A stretch of DNA of 64,000 nucleotides from Meloidogyne chitwoodi (GCA_015183035.1 JACZZP010000006.1:558001-622000); one strand, 5' to 3'. Shown: positions 1 to 11,589, counted from the first letter of the stretch. Notes: generated by a model not told the origin, from the letters alone. Program-made: numbers and translations.

Positions 1-583
1 ATTATTTTTAAATATATTTTGTTAAAAATAATTATATTTATTCTATGAATGTTTTTGATTTTTATATTTATTTCAATTTATAGTATATATTTTTTAAAAG
101 TAACAAAAACACAATATTCACTAAACATACCCATTTCCCTTTGCAAATTTAGAGTAAAATGTACATATATATTTTTAAATTTAAAGTATAAAAATTCTGT
201 CTTATTTATTTTATATTTTAATATTACTAATTGTATTATTATTTTTAATTAATTTATGAAATTAGAAATTAAAACAATTTGTATATTTTAATTATAAAAG
301 TAATTTACTTGTTTATATAAAGAACATTCATTTAAAAATTTATAAAAACATTTAACAGTTATGAATATAATTAAATTTATACCTATAATTATTTAATTTG
401 TTTTTTTAAATATTTATATTAAAAAAACAAAATATAAGAGGCTATCCTTGTTTTTTGGTTTTAACTGATTTTTTAAATTTAGGTGAAATTGTGATTGATA
501 AAATTTATTATTTAAAATTAATATACAATGTTACCTTTATATTAAATTATAGTTAAATTAGATAACTACATTTAGTAACCTTG
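1..583. other. AT-rich intergenic DNA, no gene seen
   Basis: No convincing gene. Roughly the first 80 bases repeat almost exactly at 5880-5957, where the second copy is interrupted by a mariner-like element. The short open frame at 49-252 has the composition of the surrounding AT-rich DNA and no protein signature. Confidence 0.6.
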
Positions 584-740
584 TTATGTCCGTATACTTG
601 AGAAAGTATATGAGTGAATAAAAATGGACTATCAGAGGGTTGGATGGTGGCACAGTCGGTTGTGCTCTGGTTTGGGCTCATTCCACGATGGTTCGATTCC
701 ATCTCCCATCCACACATTTTTCCGCAACATACGAACATAA
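584..740 (+). repeat. tRNA-like inverted-repeat unit, copy 1
   Basis: A compact unit of about 157 bp. Its ends are inverted repeats (TTATGTCCGTAT and ATACGAACATAA, 11 of 12 paired), followed by a perfect 7-bp hairpin at 593-610. Inside is a tRNA-like core at 641-712: TGGATGG pairs with CCATCCA as an acceptor stem; GCAC/GTGC forms a D stem; GATGG/CCATC around TTCGATT forms a T arm. A perfect A box (TGGCACAGTCGG, 648-659) and B box (GGTTCGATTCC, 690-700) are present. The anticodon arm does not fold, so this is not a working tRNA. It looks like a tRNA-derived SINE core inside a short terminal-inverted-repeat unit. Confidence 0.75.
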
Positions 741-1053
741 TAATGGTGCAACGACCCGCTCAGGCTTAGCCTGAGAGGAGATCAGCGAACCTTCAAATGT
801 TGCGATGATTTGACAAGCTTTCACTGTTGCGAAATGAGGAGAAGACCCTGTGGAAATGTCCTGAGCTGTGTGCGGGAATAAAAATAAGCCTGAGGTGTGA
901 TAGGCTAGAGAAAATGCATAAGACGCGAGAGGCGCGGCATAATTCCACGAAAAAGGGTTTGTTTCTGTGTGCTCTCCAAACTTGAGTTCAGTGATTGTTA
1001 TAGAAGACAAGCAACAAGCGAGGACGCTTGATTTCATAAAGGAGGAAGGAGTG
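741..1053. repeat. GC-richer spacer between tRNA-like units
   Basis: A stretch clearly richer in G+C than its surroundings, bracketed by two copies of the tRNA-like unit. It contains a perfect 7-bp inverted repeat with a 3-base loop (CTCAGGC 759-765, GCCTGAG 769-775). A long minus-strand open frame runs through it and both neighbours, but the frame is assembled from repeat copies and resembles no protein I know. Probably part of a composite repeat or a relic of a larger element. Confidence 0.4.
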
Positions 1054-1210
1054 TTATGTCCGTATACTTGAGAAAGTATATGAGTGAATAAAAATGGACT
1101 ATCAGAGGGTTGGATGGTGGCACAGTCGGTTGTGCTCTGGTTTGGGCTCATTCCACGATGGTTCGATTCCATCTCCCATCCACACATTTTTCCGCAACAT
1201 ACGAACACAA
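1054..1210 (+). repeat. tRNA-like inverted-repeat unit, copy 2
   Basis: Essentially identical to the unit at 584-740 in its end repeats, hairpin, and A- and B-box core. The 3' end reads ACACAA rather than ACATAA. It lies only a few bases from copy 3, head to tail, suggesting recent tandem duplication or targeted insertion. Confidence 0.75.
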
Positions 1211-1213
1211 TAA

Positions 1214-1373
1214 TATGTCCGTATACTTGAGAAAGTATATGAGTGAATAAAAATGGACTATCAGAGGGTTGGATGGTGGCACAGTCGGTTGTGCTCTGGT
1301 TTGGGCTCATTCCACGATGGTTCGATTCCATCTCCCATCCACACATTTTTCCGCAACATACGAACACAATAAA
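1214..1373 (+). repeat. tRNA-like inverted-repeat unit, copy 3
   Basis: Third near-identical copy, same orientation, separated from copy 2 by only a few bases. It again contains a perfect RNA polymerase III A box and B box with a non-folding anticodon arm. Confidence 0.75.
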
Positions 1374-2073
1374 CCTTTTATAGTCTCCAACTTTAATTGA
1401 TTAAAACTTAAGTTTATTAAGTCTAATCGGAAAATAAAACTTGAGATATATAAATAAACTTAATATTAAAATAAATAAAAACATTTTAAATAAATCTTAT
1501 GTGACATCTTTTTTGACATTTAAAAAAATAAAAGTTATTAAGACAAAATTCCTGTTGCCGAATCATTACAAGCTAACTGTAAAAATAAAAAGAAATTTCT
1601 GGTTTTATTGTTTGGTCAACATTATTATCAACTTAAACAATTTAAAATAAATTAAAAAAATTAAAAATTGATTTATGATTCTTCAAATTGCCTTTCTCTA
1701 TAAAAAAATTCTTAATTTATGTCTTCCTCGCACTTTTATTTGAACATATCATAAGAATTAAATCAATTTTTCTTGCCAAATTATTCAAAATATTCACATG
1801 TATATTTCACTTTTACGTAAAGTAAATTACAAAAATTTTATTGGAAACGCAAAAAATGGGAATGAAAATTCTTATTTTATGTTCTTTTCCCTATTTCAAA
1901 AAAAAAAAAATAATTTTTTCTTGTTTAAATATTGCCAATATTTATTCTTCTCCCCTCAACCTAATTTTTCATTTCCCACCCTTCATTTTTTATTTTTAAA
2001 TTTCCTTTTATTAATAAAGCCTAATACTTCATTAAATTTTAAATTATTTAATTTAAAAAATATATTTAAATAA
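1374..2073. other. AT-rich DNA upstream of kinase A
   Basis: No gene supported. Short AT-rich open frames (1441-1650 and 1798-2073) have no protein signature. The stretch should include the promoter and 5' UTR of the gene starting at 2074, but no recognisable element was found. Confidence 0.5.
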
Positions 2074-4815
2074 ATGAAATTATTAAAAATTATTAAATTA
2101 ATTTTTTTATTATTGTTTTTAATAATAGGTAATTAATTAATTAAATTTATAAACATAACAATTAAATATTATTTTTTAAATAAATTTAAAATGATTAAAT
2201 TACAAAATTATTTTAATTTTTTTTTAATAAAAAAAAGAAAAATACACATTTATTTTTAAAAAATATTTTTTAATTTAAGAACTTGATTCAACTTCATTCC
2301 ATTATAAAGGTAGTAAAAGATTTATTTATTAAATTCGAAAATTTTATCAAAATTAAATTTATTGTCAAAATTATGTATTTATTATTTTTTGGTAAAGGAT
2401 GAGTCTAATAGAAATTTTAAGCATAGAATAAAGCTCTTATAATTTAATAATATTAAATTATTTTATTTTTTAAAAAGAATTAATTTAATATATATTGGGA
2501 ATTTTTTGAGAATTTTATTACATTTTAAATGGTAAAGAAAAGATAAAGAAAAAGTTAAAGAATTCTCCCCATATTTAAAATTGGTAGAGCATTAATTTAT
2601 TTTGTAGAAAAACTAGTATATTATAACCTTTCTTAATTCGTCATTGTATTTAAACTTTTATTTGTCTTTTACTTTATTTTTTAATTTTTAAAAAGCATCA
2701 ACCTCATATAATCAAAGTGAAAAATGTCCATGTGGTAAATATTTAATTAGTGAATTAAAAAAAGAAGAAAATATAAATGAAATTAAATTAAATGTTCATG
2801 GATTTATACAATCTGGAGGCTTCGGAAATGTGAGTTTTTTTAATTTTTTCTGTCGTAAATTTTAAAAATTACTGAGAGAGTGCTAAAAGCTTTTTTTGGG
2901 TGTTGAAGGCATGCGGCGCATTTAAATAATTTTAGATGGGATTTTAGCTTAGAGATTGATGTCAGCAATTAAGAAAGAATGGAGGATTCCCTCAGGCATT
3001 TTTAAATAATTAATTATATTAAAATTTAAAAAATAAATTAAATTACCAAGTTTATGTAAAATAAAAAATTTTAATTAAAATTTTTAAAGGTTAAACACGC
3101 ATATTGGTCAGAAGAGAATAAATGTGTAGCATTAAAAATATCAAGGTTAGATGAATATAAATACGGTAAGCCTATGATTGAAAGAGAAGTTGAGGTTTTA
3201 AAAATCTTAAATAATTTGCCTGACAATGAAAGAAATTATATTATAAAAATGTTGGGATAGTAAGTTTATATATATTTTATTAAAAATTATTAAAATAAAT
3301 AATAATTTGTAATTAATATTTTATTAAAAAATAACAATATTTTTTAAAGTCAGGAAAAAGATAATTATATTTATATTGTGTTAGAACTTGGAAAAAAAGA
3401 TTTATTAGTTTATTTAAATGAATTAATCAAATCACAAGGCAACAGAATACTAGAACAAAATGAACATGAAAAGTTAATTATTCCAATAATTAAAGGAGCA
3501 GCATTAGCATTGGAACAATTTCATAAATGTGAGAAAAATATTTTTAAAATAAATTTAATTTAAATAAAATATTTAGATGGTGCTCATGGAGATGTTAAAG
3601 CAGAGAATTTTGTTGTTTTTAATGAATATGAAGATTTTATTGAAATTAAAATAATTGATTTTAACATTTCTGTTCTTGACGGTCAACAACCTATCGAAGA
3701 TACAAGCTTAATATCTGAAAAATTAAAAGCACCAGAGATTAAAAGAAAAGATAAAGTGATCTAATAAATTATTTTTTTAATATAAATATTAAAATTTATA
3801 AAAAATAGCAAGATAATATAAATTTAATTATCTACACTAAACTTTGGAAAAGCAACACTCTAATTTAATAAATTTATTAAAAAATAAATTTTTCAAACCA
3901 TGTAACACATTCAGTGAAATATAAAACAAAAAAAATATTTTTTTATTTATTTTAAATTAAGGTAACAAAAGAAGCGGACATTTGGGCATTTGGAAGAATG
4001 GTCTACATGCTTTTTATCTTGAAAATCCAAGTAATTATTTAAAGAAATAATTAAACTTTATAAATTTTAGTAATAAGCTCAATACTATTTTTAGTGTTCT
4101 CTTAAAAATTAAATTTCCTGTTTCGGATTTGAAATTGTTTAAATTGATAGATTAGATCTTTTCAGATTTTTCTATTTTCCTAATCTATGTTAACTCGAAA
4201 ATTAATTCTGATAATAGTTATTCCATTACTTTCGGAGTATTTTCGGACAATTCCTCTTTTAACAGAAAAATCCCTTAAAAATAATATTAAAATAATTTAA
4301 AAATTTAAGAATAATCTTATTAAAATTATATAAAATTTATTCTCTAATTTTCCTATAATTTTGCTCGGATAGGCCATTTAAAATGAATTAATCCGAAAAA
4401 ATTGGTGAGAAATTATCCGGAAGGAAAAAACCCGATAATAAAATTAAAAAGACACTGATTTTATTTTGTATAATATTTATTTTAGACAATTATTCAATTG
4501 AGGATTATTTAGAACAATATTATAATACAAAATTGGAACGTGTTATAAAGGTAATAAATTAAATAAAAATTTTGAGTTGTATAAAAAAGTATAATTTTTT
4601 TTTAATAAAATATTTTTTAGGCTTGTATTCAACCTAACCGTCACGCTCGTCCAGAAATGCATCAAATTTTAAGTTTTATCAATGATGAAATTAAATATTT
4701 TCCATATGAGGAAAGAGAAAATGAACGTAAGCAAAGAGAAAATGAACCTCTTGCAAAGAAAAAAAAAGAAAGAAGTTTAAAGAATCGGTTTAAAAATTTG
4801 TTTAAATGTTTTTAA
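2074..4815 (+). CDS. secreted protein kinase-like protein (kinase A), probably damaged
   Basis: Exons by phase: 2074-2128, 2696-2829, 3090-3259, 3350-3528, 3577-3755, 3962-4030, 4486-4550, 4621-4815. Exon 1 is a signal peptide (MKLLKIIKLIFLLLFLII). Kinase landmarks follow: a glycine loop (SGGFGN then V), the ATP-binding lysine in VALKIS, LELGKKDLL at the hinge, HGDVKAEN as catalytic loop (usual HRD replaced by HGD), DFN instead of DFG, then APEI and DIWAFG. The first five intron positions and phases match kinases B (43162-46091) and C (52270-55194), so the three are paralogues. Exons 6 and 7 correspond to one exon in B and C; here a 448-bp insertion (4040-4487) splits it. As written, the exon 6 to exon 7 junction is out of frame by one base, traceable to a T run near 4013. 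The gene is therefore either a pseudogene or carries a one-base sequence error. Confidence 0.75.
4040..4487. mobile_element. insertion acting as intron 6 of kinase A
   Basis: Flanked by a 7-bp direct repeat AATTATT (4033-4039 and 4488-4494). The related kinases B and C have no intron here. The host GT of GTAATT and a TTTTAG near the right end give usable splice borders. The interior (about 4180-4440) resembles about 19280-19560, the long last intron of another gene: both contain an AACAGAAAAATC segment, a TAATCTTATTAAAAT segment and TTTTGCTCGGA in the same order. No clear terminal inverted repeat was found. Confidence 0.55.
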
Positions 4816-4851
4816 TTTTAAATCGAGTTGACTAAACATTATTTACTGAAT

Positions 4852-4932
4852 TTATTCTAATAGAACGACATTCATTTATTAGTCAACCTTTGGATTGTCG
4901 TTTCAAGAGATAATGTCGTTCTATTAGAATAA
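4852..4932. repeat. 20-bp perfect inverted repeat (hairpin)
   Basis: TTATTCTAATAGAACGACAT at 4852-4871 is repeated inverted at 4913-4932 with a 41-base loop. It lies 37 bases past the stop of kinase A, so it could form a hairpin in that transcript's 3' end or be a tiny foldback element. Confidence 0.7.
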
Positions 4933-4973
4933 TTACGCTATTTCATTTTAAGAAAATTTTCTTTATTTTAAAG

Positions 4974-5119
4974 TAGGGTAGCTCCCCGACCATTTGTTGG
5001 GGGACGGGGTTTCGGGGTTTGGCCTGTCGGGGGTGCCTGTCTGCTGAAATGTCGGGGGACGGGGATGTCGGGGTTCGGGTTGGGGGAGGAGAAAAGTCTG
5101 GGGACGGGGTGCTACCCTA
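4974..5119. mobile_element. GC-rich hAT-like MITE with G-runs
   Basis: A 146-bp island of high G+C. Its ends are inverted repeats (TAGGGTAGC T/A CCCCG, 14 of 15 paired) and it is flanked by the 8-bp direct repeat TTTTAAAG (4966-4973 and 5120-5127). The repeat can be read as 12 bases (TATTTTAAAGTA) if the element is taken to start at GGGTAGC. An 8-bp duplication is typical of hAT transposons. The interior consists of repeated GGGGAC/GGGGT runs and could form G-quadruplexes. No coding capacity. Confidence 0.8.
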
Positions 5120-5960
5120 TTTTAAAGTATTTTTAAAGTTTTATTTTTTGAACAATTAAAACACTTTTATATAAACACAAAGTTATGCTATGTTGAGTGA
5201 ATATATTCGGTGAGACATAATTACGACCGATTTTTATCTATCGAATAAAAAGCATAAAACAGCTTCAATTCTTCTTTACTATTTTGTAGCCTTGAATCTC
5301 CTCTTTCATTTAATATAAATCTTATACATGTTTAAATAAATTTCAGAAAGTTATGGCTTTAAGAATAAACATGGATCGAGGGAAAATTTTATACACGTGC
5401 GGAAAATTTTTTAACTTGCCCAAAACAAATCCATTTAGGCAACAACTATATGAAACGTTAGATGGGAGTGTTTACACAAAATCAGTTTAAAAAATTAATT
5501 AAATCGCAAAAATTTGGCTCAAAAAAAACTTGGCCATAAGTTAGTCAAATTTGGCAACTGTTGCCATAAGTCCTTAAATTATGTCAAAAAGATAATATAT
5601 TTCACTGTAGAATTCTTACTAGGACTTTTCTTTAATAATGTTACTTTAAAACTCCCATGCAATCTATTTGGATTGAAATATAATAAAAAATCAGCACGTA
5701 CTTATGTCTCAACCGAATATTTACAATTAGTAACTTTATTAAATTATAATTTAATTTTAACTATTTTTTTAGTTAATTTAGTAAAATATAAAATATCTTA
5801 ATGATTAAAAATATTATAATTTATTTAAACTAATTTGGAATAACTAAAGTTTTACAGAACATTAGTAAACTTTTATCTTTTTTAAATATATTTTGTTAAA
5901 AATAATTATATTTATTCTATGAATGTTTTTGATTTTTATATTTATTTCAATTTATAGATA
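5120..5960. other. AT-rich intergenic DNA
   Basis: No gene supported. The open frame at 5514-5801 shows no conserved motif. The segment at about 5880-5957 repeats the first 80 bases of the window. Confidence 0.5.
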
Positions 5961-6684
5961 CAGGGTGACCAGAAAGTTCGGAGTCAATTATTTTTTATCA
6001 TAACTTAATTCAAAATTTTGCTATCGAGATAAAACAAAGATGAAAAGATAGAGAACTAAATAGGGATTAAGAAATATCAAGAGTTTAAGATATTCCTACT
6101 ACCTGCTTCGATACAGTGACGAACGCACGGATGAAAATTTTTGACCAAAACTCGCACCTCTTTTTGTGTTTAAAAAATTATAAATTGAGAAAGGATTAAG
6201 GGATTGACTTAAATTTTTTTTCGAATCTAGAGGGATCTCTGGTCTTCACAAATAATAGAATAAAAAATTTTTTAGCTTACTATTTGGAGAGATATAAATT
6301 TTCGCGCAACACTCACAAAATAAAAAATTTCATTTCACCCCAAAATCGAATTACATCTACTCACAGCCTTCCATGCCAGAGGTACAGTTTTCATATTAAA
6401 AATTATTCTGGGTCGCAGGTATGCTCTATTGATTTCTTTTGAGATCTCACAAATCTGACTTCTCAGTATTGAGATACAGCAAGTGAATTTTTGGGGAGGA
6501 AAATTTTGTATACCTTACGGAAAAGGCTATAACTTTTGTGATAACCGTCCAAATAATCACAAATTTTGTATTATAATAGAGAATTGAATGGGCTACAAAA
6601 TCAGTTTAAAATTATTTAAAAATAAAAAATATAAAAAAAGTTATGGTGAATTAAAACGTGACTCCGAACTTTCTGGTCACCCTG
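5961..6684. mobile_element. mariner-like MITE, 724 bp
   Basis: Terminal inverted repeats of at least 24 bp, beginning CAGGGTGACCAGAAAGTTCG and ending in its reverse complement, are flanked by TA on both sides (5959-5960, 6685-6686). This is the Tc1/mariner signature. No transposase frame is visible, so it is non-autonomous. It sits inside the second copy of a sequence whose uninterrupted version is at the start of the window (about 6-105), giving a paralogous empty site. Confidence 0.85.
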
Positions 6685-6896
6685 TATTTTTGGTAAAAGT
6701 AAAGATATATTAACTCAATTTTTATAAATAATATGTATTTTTAGATAATAATTAATTAGTAGAAACGAACGAAAAATCAGAGATATAAATAAAATAGAAA
6801 ATTTAATTTTAAAAATAAAATTAAGAATATATAATTTAATAAATTTTATTTATGTATTGCTGGGTAATTTTATAAATTGTTTTAAATAAATTATTT

Positions 6897-6970
6897 AGTT
6901 TGAAGACAAATATAAATAAATTGATTGGATGATTACTTTACTTAAATATGTAAAAATTTGTCTTCAAACT
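6897..6970. repeat. 15-bp perfect inverted repeat
   Basis: AGTTTGAAGACAAAT (6897-6911) pairs with 6956-6970 across a 44-base loop. It lies downstream of the ETS gene's 3' end. Probably a foldback relic; a processed small-RNA hairpin is possible but the stem is short. Confidence 0.6.
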
Positions 6971-7217
6971 TTATATAAAATAGAGTAGAATTAGACCGAG
7001 AGATTTCCAAAACCGAGACCTTAAGCTTAAAAATTATTCCGTTCTTTTCTGTTTTATTTCCAAAGTCCGCAATTTTTTATATTTTATTAATTATTTTTTA
7101 AAAAATGAGAAATACTCTCAATTGAACTCTCAGCTAATTCTACTCTACTCTTTTAAAATAAAATTATTAATTAAATTTAAATATTAGAGGTCTTCAATTA
7201 AATATAAATAAATTAAT

Positions 7218-10200
7218 TTATTGATTATAAGGTGGTAGAAATTTATATACTAATCGTTGTTTCTTCTCTGGTTTTTGTATAATTCCTTTTTTATAATATT
7301 GTCTCAATGAACGACTCAATTTGTCATAATTCATTGCTGCACGATTTTTGCGTATTCCCCAATAACGAGCCAAATGGTGAGAAGATTCGATTTTGAATGT
7401 TCCTTAAATTTATTAGGATTAGCAAACGGCGCGGGACGGGATCTCGAAGGATTTTGTTTTATACCGCTCCCGCACTTTTATGGATTTGCGGGAATGCGGG
7501 ATTAGTACCGAAGGATCCCGTCCCGCACCATTTTTGGAAATACTCCCGCATCGGGATCCCGCAAATACAATTTTGAAGGTCTCAAATTAAACTCCCATTT
7601 TTGAAGCCTCAATTTTATAAAAAAATTCTTTTTATCTTTTGTTCCTTACCCTCTTCTCTATTAACCCAACGAACACATCCATCAAATTCTTTTGGTCGAT
7701 CAAGCAATTCTCTTATAAAATGCCATAAATGTATTGTCCCATTACTTGAATTATTATTATTTTGTGCTGCAATTATTCTTTGATGATGTCGGGTATTTTT
7801 TTGTTGTAAATTATTATTATTATTATATTTGTTGTAATGATAATTATTATTATGTTTATTGATTGTTGGATTACATGGCTTAATTTAATATTAAAATATA
7901 TTTTTTTAATAATAAATTGACATTATTAAGAGGTTAAATGTAAAAAAAAGTTTGCAGAATATTTTGGTCAAATCGCCAATTAATAATTTTTCCATAAATT
8001 TCTCAAAAACTTTAACAAATTTTATAAACTTTAATTTTTATAAAAAAGCTAATTTTTTACTTTATTTCTTAAATTTTAAATTATATTTTTACATAAATTT
8101 AAAAAAAAGTTATGATAAAAAAATTAATTTAAGGGAGTTATATCAGAAACAAAGGCAGAGAGTGCAGAGTAAGTTACCTTTCTCACTCCTTACACTAATA
8201 CTTTTAATTTGTTTAAAATTTAATTTTTTCATTTTTAGTAAAAAAAATAAAAAATTTATTAAGTTTGATATTAAAATTTTAAAATGTAAAATGTTCGAAT
8301 CCGGGTTAGGGTTTCGACCTTTTTAAAAAAATGAAAAAACAAATTTAAAATTTTCTTAAAAAGTAAAAATATCGCTAGCCAACTGCAAACATTTTTTGCG
8401 TGAATAAACAAAAATAAACATTTGCATGATAATTTGTGTTTTTGCGGATATTTATAAGACATATATTACGGACATTTAATTTTTTGTTTTAAAAATACCT
8501 CATTTTGTTGTATAAACATTGCAGAAGCATTATTAACTGCTTTTTCGTTAAAATAATTTGTTTGTGTTGTTATTGTATTAATTTGATTAATTTGTTGTTG
8601 ATCTTCATCGCCTACTGTAATTTAATAAAATTATTATTTTTTTAATTTTTGGCATAATGTTTTATTTTTAAATTTATTATTTTTTGGCATTTTGAATTTT
8701 TAAATTTAGTAAATATTTTGTAAATTGTTGAGATTTTTGTGTTCAAAAGTTAAATAGGTCTATTCAGTGCGTATATTATTAAAGGCATGAACTCTGTTAA
8801 AAAAAAATTTCTAGATTTTAATTTGTTATGTTAAACATTTTTTTTTTAATTATTCTGACCCAATAATTTTAAAATTAAAAAATAAATTAATAATTATGCC
8901 CGAGCAAGAGTCGTCCTGTCTAAGTGTTGTATTACTAGTGGGGGATGTAGACATTACAGATTCTGAAGCTGAACATTCCTCACTTGGAGAAGAATTAATA
9001 CAATTATTATTACTATGATGTTGAAAACCTGAAGAAATTAAAAAAGTATTTCTTTGTTGTTGAATATTATTTGGTTGTTGTTCAGGTAAAATATTAGTAG
9101 AATTATTATTGTATTGTTGATGATGATGGGTATATGAGGTTGGAACTAAAAAATAATTTAAATTTCAATTTAATATTTTTTTATATTTTTGGACTAAAGA
9201 ATGGATAAATTTTTTGTGGATTAATTATTTATTTTTTTATACCCATAAAAAAATTGGAAAAATTTGAAGGCACAAACACAGTTGGTAATACCAAAATTAT
9301 ATTTTTTTGTACTTGTGCATTACTTTAAATTATTAAAAAAATCTATAAATATATTTTAAAATTAATTTCTATTTTTTCAAATAATTTTTTACCTCTTTGA
9401 CTGCTATAATATTGTTGTTGTATTGTTTGATATGGTTGTATTGCTTGATAATGTTGTTGTTGATAAATACGGTTAGTTGTTGGTTGCTGTCGTCTTGTTG
9501 AACTCAGAAAAACAGTTGAAGGTGTAAATTGTTGAGTTGAGGATGTTGAACTGCTTGAAGATGGTGATGTTGATGAACCAACATTAATGTTGTTATATCC
9601 TGTTAGAATAGCAACAGAAGGTGTGTTGAAGGTATTAGCATTCTTGGAATGAGAAAACAAAAAAGAGAAAACATTTCAAATTTTATTTAAAAATTAATTA
9701 GAATTAATAAATTTAATTATATTTAATTTAAATTAATCTTACAGTCCAATCACTTCTGTTTTGTTGATTATTTATTTGCTCATATTCTTCAAATTGATTT
9801 TGTTGGATTTGTTGTTGTTGTACGCAAGATTCAAAAGCTTTAAGTTTAAAAAAAAAATATATAGTTAATTAAACAATTAAAAAAAAATAAAAGAAATATA
9901 AGTGTTATTTTTCAGCCAAAATTAGGGTGGTTCAATATCCTTTTTAAGACAAAAAATGTTAACTTATTTAATTATAACACCTTAAGGGTCTTAACCCTCG
10001 GTTTTTCAGAACTGAAAGTATTATTATAAAATTTATCTGAAATAAAAACACTAATAATATGAGAGGATTAGACCTATTCATTAACTCTCAAGGTATACGG
10101 TATAATTTATTCTATAATAAAAGGAAGAGGAAAACAATCAGTAAGAGAATATTCTACTAAGCTATGACTATAAAACTGAGTTAATTTAATATATAACCTG

Positions 10201-11589
10201 GTTTGACTGGGATAATTTATTAATTTAATAAAAATATATTTAAATTAATAATATTTATTAAAATACTAATTATCTAATTATATTTCTCAAAAATAAACTT
10301 ACCAGTCTTCCAAAGTTGTAATTGTGCATGTAAAGTATCACCTCCATCTGGAAATCTCTGCATAAATTCTTCAACACTAAGTGATAACATTCTTTGCCCA
10401 TCTAAACAAGCAAAAGATTCTGGTGGTGGTATTTGTATTTGAAATTGGATGCACATCTCTGCTACCCAACGGCGGGAATCTGAACACGAATTTTTTATTT
10501 AAAATAATTTTATTTGTTTTTTAAGTAAAAAGTGCAGTTGAGGGGCTATTAGAAATTATGTTTTTCCCAAAGAATTTTAAAAATATCAAATTAATTAAAA
10601 ATAAATAAAATACAGTACTCCCCTTAATTTTAGTATTAGAAAATATAATTTGCCATTAAAAAATAAAATAGACATTTTGCCAATTTACAAAATGTTAATA
10701 AAACAAAATATTTAAAAAACGGAAAAACTTTAAAAAAAACTTTCCTTTGAGACAGACATTTTGTTAATTGGCAAAGTGTCAATTAATTGTAAATTATATT
10801 TTTGAAGTAAATTAAAGAGAAAATATCTAAAAATTTCAAACCATCAGAACTCCACAAAGATAATTCTGTGGGTAAACCAAGTTTAACACATGTCCCACTA
10901 ATATCTGCAATTAAATGTCTCAAAATTAATTCCCGATAAATTTCAGTCTGATCATTTTGTTGGCCTTCTAATGTATTATTATTATTATTATATATGTTTG
11001 GTTGTCTTTGAAGATTGTTCTATAATTTTTTAAAATATTTTTAAAATATTTTTCCAAGGCTAAGAGAAAATTTTTTTACAGATAAATTATGGAACTTGTC
11101 TATAGCTTTGGTAAACACTCCATTTATTCGCAAGAAAATATTTTATTATCGTTAAAGTCAATTCTTGGGTTAAAATATTATTTACGAATAAATGAGTATA
11201 TAATTGTTCATAATCCTCTTTTTTAATTTTTTGGTTTATTTTCTTGCGAATAAATGGGGTGTGTACCTAAATTAATTAAGTTTAGATTTTTAATTTGACT
11301 CAGGTTAAAAAAGTTTATTTTGATAAATTTATAATTTTATTATTTAAAAAGTTGGTATTTTTATAACCTTTTCCTCGTCCTCTTCTTCTTCTTCTTCTTC
11401 ATTTTCCCAAAGTTCTTCAGTACTAGAAGGTGTAAATGATGATAATTGTTCATTTTTTATAAATAAATTAATATTATTTTTATTATTCTTTTCTTCTTTC
11501 TCATCTTCCTCTTCTTCTTCTTCTTCTCCTTTTTCATATTCTGTTTTATTTTCTTTATGTCCTACTCCTTTAAGGCTTTTTTGTTTCAT
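7218..11589 (-). CDS. ETS transcription factor with Pointed domain (SPDEF/ets-4 type)
   Basis: Nuclear DNA-binding protein. Exons in transcript order: 11589-11368, 11019-10842, 10479-10303, 9837-9743, 9642-9393, 9145-about 8936, 8614-8499, 7878-7650, 7402-7218. Exon 1 is Glu/Lys-rich. Exons 2-3 encode a Pointed/SAM domain (MLSLSVEEFMQRFPDGGDTL, then HAQLQLWK), which closely matches the Pointed domain of vertebrate SPDEF. The middle exons are Gln/Asn/Ser-rich. The last two exons encode the ETS domain: IHLWHFIRELL and CVRWVNREEG, then HHLARYWGIRKNRAAMNYDK, SRSLRQYYKKGI and RLVYKF, including the two DNA-contacting arginines. Pointed plus C-terminal ETS of this subtype corresponds to the nematode ets-4 gene. 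The exit of exon 6 is uncertain: a GT donor at 8935 or a GC donor near 8893 would both keep frame. Introns hold at least three repeat elements. Confidence 0.85.
7425..7578. repeat. GC-rich palindromic element in ETS intron
   Basis: Nested palindromes in the last intron of the ETS gene: GCGGGACGGGATC near 7431 pairs with GATCCCGTCCCGC near 7514, and CGGGATCCCG occurs at about 7552. Decayed sequences of the same type, including CCCGCGCCGT, occur in intron 1 of kinase B (about 45925-46020) and kinase C (about 55020-55110). Probably a small hAT-like non-autonomous transposon; no target-site duplication was resolved. Confidence 0.55.
7950..8390 (+). mobile_element. dispersed MITE-like repeat, copy 1
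   Basis: About 440 bp ending in inverted GTTTGCAG/CTGCAAAC. Its interior matches, in reverse orientation, the sequence at about 62907-63430; both share an AGGCAGAGAGTGCAGAGTAA segment followed by TTTCTCACTCCTTACACTAA (second copy reversed). It lies in an intron of the ETS gene; the second copy lies in an intron of the gene at 60786. No coding capacity. Confidence 0.7.
11110..11267. mobile_element. MITE with 31-bp inverted repeats in ETS intron 1
   Basis: GGTAAACACTCCATTTATTC and the following bases (11110-11140) pair with 11237-11267 at 29 of 31 positions; the arm core is CATTTATTCGCAAGAAAATA. It is inside the first intron of the ETS gene. Fragments resembling GCGAATAGATGG near 13468 and 48042 may be diverged relatives. 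No clear target-site duplication. Confidence 0.7.

Noticed and set aside
678..1367. 229-codon minus-strand open frame
   Set aside because: It is assembled from two copies of the tRNA-like repeat plus the spacer; the repeated MFVCCGKMCG-type stretches are translations of the repeat, not a protein.
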